Of a stretch of 6,662 bases of DNA, positions 1 to 6,403 are shown one piece after another (position 1 is the stretch's first letter; each line of letters opens with the position of its first letter). A model generated the notes under the pieces. It was not told the DNA's origin. It did not search any database and was given only the letters and a program-made list of their open reading frames with translations. The translations under genes were made by a program, and so were the position numbers. The DNA comes from an uncultured Bacilli bacterium (lineage in GTDB: Bacteria; Bacillota_I; Bacilli_A; RF39; UBA660), in assembly GCA_947587115.1 (NCBI GenBank), contig CANPXY010000064.1, positions 1 through 6,662 of the forward strand, written 5' to 3'.

Positions 1-25
1 TTTTCAATAATATCTAAAATTTCTC

Positions 26-66
26 AAAAAAAAAGACAAATAAGCAAAATATTTTACCTATTTGTC
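26..66 (-). terminator. Strong intrinsic terminator of the leftward transcription unit
   Basis: Positions 35-66 form a 32-base near-perfect palindrome. Read on the minus strand, the arms GACAAATA and TATTTGTC pair perfectly, and the inner bases continue the stem through two G-U wobbles and an AAAAT/ATTTT core. It is followed directly by nine T residues on the minus strand (A run at 26-34). The TAG at 60-58, which ends the shifted frame downstream of the large hydrolase gene, lies inside the stem. This is the strongest minus-strand terminator at this end of the window and is probably the original end of the hydrolase transcript. Confidence 0.8.
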
Positions 67-75
67 AACAGTCTG

Positions 76-102
76 AATAACACCAAATGGTGTTATTTTT
101 TT
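76..102 (+). terminator. Plus-strand terminator-like hairpin
   Basis: AATAACACC (76-84) and GGTGTTATT (89-97) are perfect inverted repeats around a 4-base loop, AAAT. A T run (96-102 including the end of the stem) follows on the plus strand. This has the shape of an intrinsic terminator for a rightward gene ending left of the window. On the minus strand the same bases lie inside the shifted tail frame and have no T tract after them. No rightward coding end can be seen here, so the client gene is unknown. Confidence 0.5.
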
Positions 103-185
103 GCCCTCAATACTTTTAACCAGTGGATTATTTACTGTCCTTGATGCTCTAGAACACATGTAATAAACGCCTTTTGCCTCAATAT

Positions 186-210
186 AAAAAGTGGATCTTA
201 ATCCACTTTT
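186..210 (-). terminator. Hairpin overlapping the hydrolase stop codon, possible weak terminator
   Basis: AAAAGTGGAT and ATCCACTTTT (187-196 and 201-210) are a perfect 10-base inverted repeat with a 4-base loop. On the minus strand the stop codon TAA of the hydrolase sits at the loop and the 3' arm runs into TTTTT, so it may terminate transcription. The GC part of the stem is short (GTGGAT), and the structure is symmetrical, so it could act in either direction. If the gene originally read through here, the hairpin is either incidental or arose with the truncation. The stronger terminator is at 26-66. Confidence 0.45.
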
Positions 211-1121
211 AATTCAATGATATTACCCTTCTCAAGATTTAATTTAAACTGATACTTCTTGCCATTGATCGTCGCTTTTACATCATTTAAACTTCTTCCC
301 AAAAGATCGGTAAACGCTGCCATATCGACGACATTAGATTTCGTTGTAATATAGAGATTGTACGATCCTTTTGGTAAAGCACTAAGATCGATCGAAGCAT
401 CATACCAAGCTCTAGTTTTATCATATCCATCAGATACAGGCAATACAACTTTATACAAACCATTGGTAATGCTACCTAAATTAAATGAATACTGTTCAAA
501 TGTTGATTGATTTTCAAAAATGATGGAACGATTTACGGAAGCACCGCTAGACAAATCCATGCCATAAGAGTAAGATGCTCCTTTTAAATGAAGTTGATCC
601 TCTTTAAACTCAAACGTTCTCCAAACATCATATTGATTATAATAACTTCCTACGGTTTTACTAGGAGTGTCTTTTGCTCGAACATAGAAGGTTACCGCAC
701 TACTACGATCACTGTAATTATTTTGGATGTTGACAACTTTATCAGCACTCGTATAACTAGTAACTTCTGTCTTAAATAGCTTATTATTAATTAAAGTCGT
801 CGAATATGTTTGATCCCCTTCAGCTTTAATATATAGAATGTAGTTTCCTAAAGGCAATTCATCAATATCGATATCGACCTTAAACCAAGCATGCGTATAA
901 GTATAACCATCCGGTGAATATATTGGACGATCGATTCCCGTTAAATCCGTAATTCTAGTAGCTTCTTTTTCATAAGTAAGATCTGGATCATTTACGTCGA
1001 CAAAGATCAACTTGTACTTGATATCTTCACTCAAAGTATTGTTCATACCATGGATCGTCATATAACCACGTAATTGCAACTTTCCATCGACTTTATCAAG
1101 ATAATCAAAATAGAATGTACC
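198..1121 (-). repeat. Two copies of a C-terminal beta-rich domain in the hydrolase
   Basis: Residues about 971-1130 and 1136-1277 share an ordered pattern. Copy 1 has FYFDYLDKVDGKLQLRGY, then DGYTYTHAWFKVDIDIDELP, then LGNYILYIKA. Copy 2 has FEFKEDQLHLKGASYSYGM, then DGYDKTRAWYDASIDLSALP, then KGSYNLYITT. The AW pairs are 160 residues apart. From memory the LP-x-G-x-Y-x-LYI pattern resembles accessory beta domains attached to some teichoic-acid glycosyltransferases, but I cannot name the family with certainty. Copy 1 ends in TFYVRAKD; copy 2 lacks this strand in frame, and it appears in the shifted frame instead. Confidence 0.7.
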
Positions 1122-4031
1122 TTCTACTTCTTGCTTATCAATTACCTCTACTTTAATGCGTTTTTGAACGACATGATGGTAATGATCCTCAACTTGATAA
1201 GTGACATAATAAGTTCCTATTTGATTCGTTTCAACTGTGTTTTCCGTAACTTCGATCGCACTTGTCAAATCTCCATCTTCAAAATCTGTGGCGCGAACTC
1301 CTTCTTTAGGATCAAAGTCACTACCTAATAAAATGGTCCGATTGCTTGCATAAATGACAGGCTCTTTATTAGGAGAAACCGTAACATGAATGACTTTCGT
1401 TACGATATGACCAAAAGAATCCTGGACAGTATAAGTCACTGCATAACTACCCGTCTCATCATACCGAACTGCGCTATCATCCATCTTAAGATGTTCAGTA
1501 AGATCGCCATCTTCTTTATCACTGGCCGTAACTCCATCCAATAAATTTGGCTTCTTAGATCCGATCGTCACTTCAACATCCTGCGCTACAATCACCGGAA
1601 CTTCATCAGCAATGACTGTCACTTTAATGGTCTTTGATACGGTATGACCATAACTATCTGTAACAGTATAAGTGACTTCATAAACTCCTGGAGCATTCGT
1701 ATTCACAGTCTTGGTCACATCGATCTTGGTAATTGGACCATCTTCCTTGTCGGTAGCCGTCACATCTTTTAGATAGTCAAATTCTTTTCCTTCTACAATC
1801 GTCTGATCAACTGCATTGATCACTGGCTCCTGATCAACATAAGTACCCTGATAATAAGTGACGCTACAGCCACCAGCAGGATCATTTGCCAAAACATAAC
1901 CAGTTCTTCCATTCATATCGACTGGAACTTGATACCATTTAACTCCATTCACTTCAACTTCCCCTAAAATTGGGAAATAAGTCTTGTTGTAATAGCCTCC
2001 GATGACGGTCTCCCTCGTATCGGTTGGAGTCGAATTTACCCATGCCCAATGCCGTCCTGCATCGACATTCTCTTTTCCATAACTAAGTCCTACAAATTCT
2101 ATCTTGCTCGCATCGACCCAATCTTGTTGGTTATAACGATAATCGGATGTCACAAGATAAGCTGCTGCTTTTCCATTGGCGTCTTTTGCAACTGCATAGA
2201 CCATAACATAGGTGTTCGCCTTTGCGTTAGTGACACGCGTTTTTCCATCCGTCGTAAAGGTACTCGCCTCTACTGGTGTCGATAGCGCAGCATCGTAATA
2301 AAAACGCACATCTCCAGTCAACTTGGCAACTTTAGGAATACTGACGGTATCATTTTGATATAGTGCTGTACTGTTTGAATAAACTTCATAAGTATAATCA
2401 TAATCGCCATAATGATAAACGGAATCCGGCGTAACCATATTGCTCTTTCCCTTGTTGATTTTATAAACCTTACTAACTGGAACATAGACATAGCTGTTAT
2501 TCCAATCGTAAGGACCATCTTGGATTCTATTCTTGTTCGCGTCAATATTTAAGTCACTGACAACTTTATACCATTCCCCTTCTTGAGCAACAATAATCAT
2601 TGGAAAATCTTTACGATCATAAGAATAGATCTTCTTACTGTTGTAATCTGCATAAGCATAAGCATAGACAACGTCTTCTGTCGTAACCCCTAACTGATAG
2701 AAATTATAATCACTTTGCGCATAGTCAAATTGATAATAATATTGGGCGGCCTTTTCACTCCAGTAAGGATCAGACGCATATCGAACGTTCATCCCCACTC
2801 CTTTGTTTCCAAGCACACTACCGTTGTAACGCCAATCATAAGGATCAGAATATCCATAAGTAAACAAATTATGAGCATACGCATAAATCGTATTGGCAAA
2901 AGTTGCATATGTCTTAGCCGCCCGATAAGCATCGCTATCTACTGCCCCATCACCAAAGCCATTATTCTTATCGATGGCAATACGACTTCGACCACTTGCC
3001 GATTCATTACGAGTAATTCCCAACATCGTTATAGCATTGACTCCATAATACTGTTGCGCATTATAAAGAAAAGTTCCCTGACCATAAAGTTTCGATAAAT
3101 ATCTATTATTTAAAATATCCTCATATTCATCAAAAGTCGTTGCCGTATATCGTAATTGATTACGAATATAAGCATCAATATCGCTGGCTGAATAAGTAGT
3201 CCGTGAATGCTGTGGTAAATACATGTAATAATTATAGTAAGGTTGATCTTTGTTCACAGCTCTTGAATGACCATTTTCTTTATAGTCTTGAAGCATACTC
3301 AAACGATTTTGATAAAAATACTTACCATCGTAACTATAATACGTTCCTTCTTTTAACATTTCTGGCTTTGGTCCAAGTTCAATCGAATAAGGACTAGTTG
3401 CTTCTGTATAAATATCTTTAATCAAATAATGTCGTATAGAGTTGCTTGTTACCACATAATAATTACCGGCCTTAACCCAAGCAAGCGGCACAATTTGATA
3501 ATCGTTCGTCAACCAATTTGTCCAAGAACTGATGAAATTTACCCAACCATCATAACCTGCAATCTTGACATGTGCTACACGGTTTGGCCAGTTGACAGAA
3601 ATATAGGCGCCATCGACCGAACTGTATAGAGGCCCAGTATCAATATAATTATTATAGCTTGTATCATCCCCGGCATCAGGGAAAAAGTAACTATATTTTT
3701 GTTGTGTATTTACCGAGAGATCCAAAAGTGCATATTTCGCATCTGCAATCTCTGTTCGAACTTCTCCATAAACTTTATTATAAGCACGTGCCAAAATAAC
3801 GACATTGTCTTCACTGCGACCATCCATAGCTGCTTTCGCACTATAATAATCATTATAACATCCAATCTTTGATAGAGATCCATCCCCGTTAGCAAAAGCC
3901 AACTCAAATCCATCTCCACATTCATTACGATCTTTAAATTCGACCGGCCTCATGGCCCAAACAGAAGAAATCGACATAAAATAAACAAACCCAAAAGTCA
4001 ATAAGTAAAACAATAACTTTGGCTTTTTCAT
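198..4031 (-). CDS. Secreted multidomain cell-wall hydrolase, GH73-type N-acetylglucosaminidase with DUF5011 repeats
   Basis: Predicted exported enzyme (1277 residues) that cuts peptidoglycan glycan strands outside the membrane. A Lys-rich start and hydrophobic core give a signal peptide with likely cleavage after VWA (residue 26). Residues 27-225 hold an N-terminal region with a Cys pair (C38, C58). Residues 226-275 carry the YYSYDGKYFY motif that I associate with Firmicute wall hydrolases. The glucosaminidase domain spans about 310-437; the ITRNESASGRSRIA and KNNGFGDGA stretch is the family signature and E343 is the likely catalytic acid. Three SH3-like segments follow (about 449-525, 566-648, 654-727), then three DUF5011 Ig-like repeats (735-965) and two copies of a beta domain (971-1277). 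There is no LPXTG motif or C-terminal membrane anchor, so wall binding is probably non-covalent. The start is supported by GGAGGG six bases upstream and by the signal peptide. The second C-terminal copy looks cut short by a frameshift. The hydrolase call is firm; the bond cut is inferred from the family. Confidence 0.88.
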   Translation of the reverse strand: MKKPKLLFYLLTFGFVYFMSISSVWAMRPVEFKDRNECGDGFELAFANGDGSLSKIGCYNDYYSAKAAMDGRSEDNVVILARAYNKVYGEVRTEIADAKYALLDLSVNTQQKYSYFFPDAGDDTSYNNYIDTGPLYSSVDGAYISVNWPNRVAHVKIAGYDGWVNFISSWTNWLTNDYQIVPLAWVKAGNYYVVTSNSIRHYLIKDIYTEATSPYSIELGPKPEMLKEGTYYSYDGKYFYQNRLSMLQDYKENGHSRAVNKDQPYYNYYMYLPQHSRTTYSASDIDAYIRNQLRYTATTFDEYEDILNNRYLSKLYGQGTFLYNAQQYYGVNAITMLGITRNESASGRSRIAIDKNNGFGDGAVDSDAYRAAKTYATFANTIYAYAHNLFTYGYSDPYDWRYNGSVLGNKGVGMNVRYASDPYWSEKAAQYYYQFDYAQSDYNFYQLGVTTEDVVYAYAYADYNSKKIYSYDRKDFPMIIVAQEGEWYKVVSDLNIDANKNRIQDGPYDWNNSYVYVPVSKVYKINKGKSNMVTPDSVYHYGDYDYTYEVYSNSTALYQNDTVSIPKVAKLTGDVRFYYDAALSTPVEASTFTTDGKTRVTNAKANTYVMVYAVAKDANGKAAAYLVTSDYRYNQQDWVDASKIEFVGLSYGKENVDAGRHWAWVNSTPTDTRETVIGGYYNKTYFPILGEVEVNGVKWYQVPVDMNGRTGYVLANDPAGGCSVTYYQGTYVDQEPVINAVDQTIVEGKEFDYLKDVTATDKEDGPITKIDVTKTVNTNAPGVYEVTYTVTDSYGHTVSKTIKVTVIADEVPVIVAQDVEVTIGSKKPNLLDGVTASDKEDGDLTEHLKMDDSAVRYDETGSYAVTYTVQDSFGHIVTKVIHVTVSPNKEPVIYASNRTILLGSDFDPKEGVRATDFEDGDLTSAIEVTENTVETNQIGTYYVTYQVEDHYHHVVQKRIKVEVIDKQEVEGTFYFDYLDKVDGKLQLRGYMTIHGMNNTLSEDIKYKLIFVDVNDPDLTYEKEATRITDLTGIDRPIYSPDGYTYTHAWFKVDIDIDELPLGNYILYIKAEGDQTYSTTLINNKLFKTEVTSYTSADKVVNIQNNYSDRSSAVTFYVRAKDTPSKTVGSYYNQYDVWRTFEFKEDQLHLKGASYSYGMDLSSGASVNRSIIFENQSTFEQYSFNLGSITNGLYKVVLPVSDGYDKTRAWYDASIDLSALPKGSYNLYITTKSNVVDMAAFTDLLGRSLNDVKATINGKKYQFKLNLEKGNIIELKVD
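1137..1829 (-). repeat. Three tandem DUF5011 Ig-like repeats in the hydrolase
   Basis: Residues about 735-807, 811-886 and 890-965 repeat the order PVI, then an acidic turn, then a YxVTYxVxD strand, then a VT-rich strand. The acidic turns are TDKEDGPIT, SDKEDGDLT and TDFEDGDLT, 77 and 78 residues apart. This is the pattern of DUF5011, an Ig-like module of Gram-positive surface proteins. It probably serves as a rigid spacer, and the DxEDG turn could bind calcium (inference). The copies have diverged enough that recent duplication is unlikely. Confidence 0.85.
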
Positions 4032-4037
4032 GTAGAT

Positions 4038-4043
4038 CCCTCC
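4038..4043 (-). promoter_or_regulatory. Ribosome binding site of the hydrolase gene
   Basis: On the minus strand GGAGGG lies six bases before the ATG at 4031-4029. It is a strong Shine-Dalgarno match at ideal spacing and fixes the start just ahead of the signal peptide. Confidence 0.85.
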
Positions 4044-4061
4044 ATTCTTATATCTATACCT

Positions 4062-4070
4062 ATTATATCA
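4062..4070 (-). promoter_or_regulatory. Extended -10 promoter of the hydrolase gene
   Basis: Read on the minus strand, 4070-4062 is TGATATAAT: a perfect TATAAT (4067-4062) preceded by the TGn extension. No good -35 lies 16-18 bases upstream; the best hexamer, TGTACG, matches only half of TTGACA. The extended -10 probably compensates. Transcription would start near 4055, giving a leader of about 24 bases. Confidence 0.65.
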
Positions 4071-4109
4071 AAAATTCAACCATTCGTACAGATAGATCCC
4101 CTTCTATTC

Positions 4110-4143
4110 GTCAAGTTGACATTATTCGACGATTTTGATCAAA
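4110..4143. promoter_or_regulatory. Small palindromes between the divergent promoters, possible operators
   Basis: Between the two core promoters lie GTCAAGTTGAC (4110-4120, 5-base arms about a central G) and TTTGATCAAA (4134-4143, a perfect 10-base palindrome). A related pair, TATTCGTC (4105-4112) and TATTCGAC (4123-4130), is spaced 18 bases apart. The location suits a regulator controlling both genes, but such short palindromes are common in AT-rich DNA and no known operator is recognised. Confidence 0.25.
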
Positions 4144-4179
4144 GTTTTTTATGATCCATTCGCAATTGGTAAAAACGGA

Positions 4180-4208
4180 TTGTAAAAAGATCAGATTTTC
4201 GATATAAT
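4180..4208 (+). promoter_or_regulatory. Sigma-A type promoter of the LCP gene
   Basis: TTGTAA (4180-4185) and a perfect TATAAT (4203-4208) are separated by exactly 17 bases. Transcription would start near 4215, so the leader would be only about 14 bases and would begin almost at the ribosome binding site. This leaves no room for a riboswitch or attenuator, so control would be at initiation. Confidence 0.75.
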
Positions 4209-4215
4209 AGATAAT

Positions 4216-4222
4216 ACGGAGG
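4216..4222 (+). promoter_or_regulatory. Ribosome binding site deciding the LCP start
   Basis: ACGGAGG ends six bases before the ATG at 4229. An earlier ATG at 4224 is only one base from the site and reads Met-Lys-stop, so 4229 is the usable start. The TGA of that two-codon frame (4230-4232) overlaps the real ATG. Confidence 0.85.
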
Positions 4223-4228
4223 CATGAA

Positions 4229-6403
4229 ATGAAAAAAGAAAAAAACGAAACTAATAAAAATAACAAAACTTGGAATACCCTAGTGATCTTATCGCTATTG
4301 CTAGCGCTCATCGCCAGTGGATATGCCATTTATCATATATTATTACTTGGACCAATCGAGCCATTATTTCGCTATATCTTAGTAGGGTTACTGATTTTAG
4401 TAGATCTAGTTGCCTTGATCAAAGTCTGCCGTACAACCAAAAAAAGCAAAAAGAAAAAAAGAAGGCCTTTACTTTTTATTTTCTTAATGGTCATCTATAT
4501 TACATTCAATGCTCTAATTGGAATAGCAATCAACAAAGTATATGGATCGATCGACAACATCAATAAAAACTATATCACTTATACAGCTGATTTGATTACG
4601 ATGAGCGACGCAAACATCGACTCGATCGAAGATGTTAAAGACCTCACCATCGGAATTATCGATGATAAAGAGTCGGTTGAAGGTTATATTATCAGTCAAG
4701 AGATCATCAAAGAAAATAAATTAAATGAAACCAACGACTTTGAAGAGTATTCTGATTTTTCTTCCATGATGGCTGATTTATATGCCAAAAAAGTAGATGC
4801 AATCTTTATCTCTAGCAATTATCCAATCATGTTCCAAGGAATTGAGGAATATGAAAATATTACCCAGGACACCAAGATCATTATCAGCAAAGATAAGAAT
4901 ATGAAAAAACAAGATAATAGCACTTCACTCTTAGGTCAAAGTGGAAAAGCCATAACAGAACCTTTTACGATTCTATTAATGGGGGTCGATTCAGAAGTTG
5001 ACGGATTAGATAAAAATAGTATTGGCAATGGAGATGCTCTAATTTTAGTAACCTTTAATCCAAAGACATTAAATGCAACCATGTTGAGTATACCACGTGA
5101 TACTTATGTGCCAATTTCTTGTTTCAGAAATCAAATCGAAAATAAAATTACCCATGCTGCTTGGTATGGAGAAAGCTGCATGATCAACACGATTCAAAAT
5201 TTCACTGGAATTACCATTGACTATTATGCAAAAATTAACTTCAAAGGTGTTGTTAATTTAGTCAATGCCTTAGGTGGAATTGATGTGGACGTTCCACAAG
5301 ATTTGTGTACCGACAATAGTGATCGCGCAACGGAAGTATGTATCAAAGCTGGATACCAACACTTAGACGGTGAAGGAGCGCTTGTCCTTGCTCGTAACCG
5401 TAAACAGCTAGAAAATGGCGATCTCGATCGTGGCCTTAACCAACAGAAAGTCATTCAAGGAATTATCAACAGCGCAAAATCTGTACGTAACGTCAATACC
5501 CTATTAGATATATTAAATACGATCTCTAACAACATGGATACCAATTTGACAACCGATCAAATCTTATCATTCTATAACATTGGAAAAGACATTCTATCAA
5601 GAAGCCTCGATAAAGAAAACGGGGAAATCGTCAATATTCAACACCTATTCCTTCAAGGAACTGGCCAGATGATCTACGATGAAGGAATGAAAATGGTACT
5701 TTGGGACTATGTTCCAATTCAAGATAGTATCGATGACATCGTACATGAAATGAAAGTCAACTTAGGACTTGAAGATCGAGAAATCATTAAAGAATTCTCT
5801 TTCTCAATCAATGAAGAATACGAAAAACCAATCATTGGCGAAGGCCCTTACAAGTCTTCCAACAACTACACATTGCTTCCAGACTTCACAGGTGATAGCG
5901 AAGACCAAGCAAAAAGTTGGGCAAATCAACACGGCGTAAAAGTAACATTTGAAACCGAAGAAACATCAGATTATCCTGCCGGAACAGTTTTCCGCCAATC
6001 TGAACCAGCAAAAAAACGAGTGGATAAATTAACTGGTGCCGTCGTCCTAACAATCGCCAAGAAGAAAGCTTCCAGTTCTACAGTAGAAGAAATTGATTGT
6101 AGTGTCGATACCAAAAACAAAGCTTGCCTCGTACCAGACTTTACTAAGATGACAAGATCTGAAATTAATACCTGGGTCAAACCATTAAAAAATGTCGTCA
6201 TTACCTTTGAAGAAGTGACATATCCTGGTGCAACACCTGGTCAAATTGTCTCCCAAAGTGTAAATGCCAATACTTATCTAGGATCCATTACCAAAATCAC
6301 GATTGGCATTGTTAAAAAAGAAGAAACGACCGATGGCAATCAGGAAAAAGACGATGAAAAAAAAGATGAAGATAACAAAGAAGAAGAAACTCCAACAGAT
6401 TAG
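4229..6403 (+). CDS. LytR-CpsA-Psr (LCP) family cell-wall polymer ligase with two C-terminal PASTA domains
   Basis: LCP proteins transfer undecaprenyl-linked polymers (teichoic acid, capsule) onto peptidoglycan on the outer face of the membrane. This 724-residue protein has a Lys-rich N-terminus, three membrane helices (about 15-38, 46-67, 80-102) and a basic cytoplasmic loop RTTKKSKKKKRR, which places the rest outside. Residues about 105-225 resemble a substrate-binding-protein-like accessory domain, as in the three-helix CpsA type. The LCP domain (about 244-425) shows D254 in LLMGVDS, D269, R290-D291 in SIPRDTYV, K306, LGGIDVDVP, R389/R391 in LARNRK and DLDRGLNQQK. Asn404 replaces the second Arg of the usual RxxRQQ motif. 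Two PASTA domains follow (about 546-610 and 632-696), then a charged Lys/Glu/Asp tail. Cys pairs 298/317, 360/371 and 624/633 could form disulfides. The family call is firm. Which polymer it attaches cannot be read from this window. Confidence 0.92.
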   Translation: MKKEKNETNKNNKTWNTLVILSLLLALIASGYAIYHILLLGPIEPLFRYILVGLLILVDLVALIKVCRTTKKSKKKKRRPLLFIFLMVIYITFNALIGIAINKVYGSIDNINKNYITYTADLITMSDANIDSIEDVKDLTIGIIDDKESVEGYIISQEIIKENKLNETNDFEEYSDFSSMMADLYAKKVDAIFISSNYPIMFQGIEEYENITQDTKIIISKDKNMKKQDNSTSLLGQSGKAITEPFTILLMGVDSEVDGLDKNSIGNGDALILVTFNPKTLNATMLSIPRDTYVPISCFRNQIENKITHAAWYGESCMINTIQNFTGITIDYYAKINFKGVVNLVNALGGIDVDVPQDLCTDNSDRATEVCIKAGYQHLDGEGALVLARNRKQLENGDLDRGLNQQKVIQGIINSAKSVRNVNTLLDILNTISNNMDTNLTTDQILSFYNIGKDILSRSLDKENGEIVNIQHLFLQGTGQMIYDEGMKMVLWDYVPIQDSIDDIVHEMKVNLGLEDREIIKEFSFSINEEYEKPIIGEGPYKSSNNYTLLPDFTGDSEDQAKSWANQHGVKVTFETEETSDYPAGTVFRQSEPAKKRVDKLTGAVVLTIAKKKASSSTVEEIDCSVDTKNKACLVPDFTKMTRSEINTWVKPLKNVVITFEEVTYPGATPGQIVSQSVNANTYLGSITKITIGIVKKEETTDGNQEKDDEKKDEDNKEEETPTD
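5864..6316 (+). repeat. Two PASTA domains at the C-terminus of the LCP protein
   Basis: The first begins with LLPDFTGDSEDQAKSWANQH and contains DYPAGTVFRQSEPAKKRV before a VVLTIAKK end strand. The second begins with LVPDFTKMTRSEINTW and contains YPGATPGQIVSQSVNAN before ITIGIVKK. The V/L-PDF start, the helix, the G-x-V-x-x-Q-S core and the terminal strand are the PASTA pattern known from penicillin-binding proteins and PknB-type kinases, where these domains sense or bind peptidoglycan. The linker carries C624 and C633. Confidence 0.85.

Larger units (their letters stand above)
58..213 (-). pseudogene. Probable frame-shifted C-terminal tail of the large wall hydrolase (about 49 codons)
   Basis: After the stop of the large hydrolase (200-198), the frame one base earlier is open from 213 to a TAG at 60-58. 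Joined at the AAAA run (207-210), the hydrolase would continue KSGLRSTFYIEAKGVYYMCS and end in VDK, about 1324 residues in total. What is seen: the motif TFYIEAKG in this tail matches TFYVRAKD (residues 1114-1121) at the end of the first copy of the hydrolase's duplicated C-terminal domain, which is where the second copy should have its equivalent strand. The tail stop lies in a strong terminator stem. The only internal ATG (159-157, 33 codons) has no well-placed ribosome binding site, so it is unlikely to be an independent gene. Inference: loss of one A from an A5 run shortened the protein, or the read has a one-base error. The middle of the tail also loosely resembles a bacterial SH3 repeat, which is a weak impression. 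Confidence 0.55.

Noticed and set aside
1..144. Open plus-strand frame 1 from the left edge
   Set aside because: It has no coding-like composition, runs through a terminator-like hairpin and its T tract, and overlaps the better-supported minus-strand tail frame.
57..159. Independent 33-codon small gene starting at the ATG at 159
   Set aside because: There is no well-placed ribosome binding site or promoter, the same frame stays open well upstream of the ATG, and the upstream part matches the hydrolase repeat. A lost tail is a better explanation.
205..213. Programmed -1 frameshift into the hydrolase tail at TTAAAAG
   Set aside because: The heptamer ATTAAAA is not a canonical X XXY YYZ slippery site, since the P-site codon TTA would re-pair poorly as ATT. 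The hairpin overlaps the A run instead of lying 5-8 bases downstream. A one-base loss in the homopolymer is simpler.
198..300. Sortase (LPXTG) anchor at the hydrolase C-terminus
   Set aside because: There is no LPXTG-like motif, hydrophobic segment or basic tail in either the present or the frame-restored C-terminus.
1137..1829. Recent DNA-level tandem duplication or CRISPR-like repeats
   Set aside because: The periodicity is at protein level (77-78 residues, DUF5011); the nucleotide sequences have diverged and there are no short identical direct repeats with spacers.
588..3629. Several plus-strand frames of 60-130 codons opposite the hydrolase
   Set aside because: They are antisense to a long gene with clear domains, lack ribosome binding sites, and encode Ile/Arg/Ser-rich strings without recognisable motifs.
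4116..4121. TTGACA, a perfect -35 hexamer on the plus strand
   Set aside because: No acceptable -10 lies 15-19 bases downstream; the spacing to TATAAT at 4203 is far too long. The TTGTAA/TATAAT pair at 4180-4208 explains the LCP promoter better. It is also part of the small palindrome GTCAAGTTGAC.
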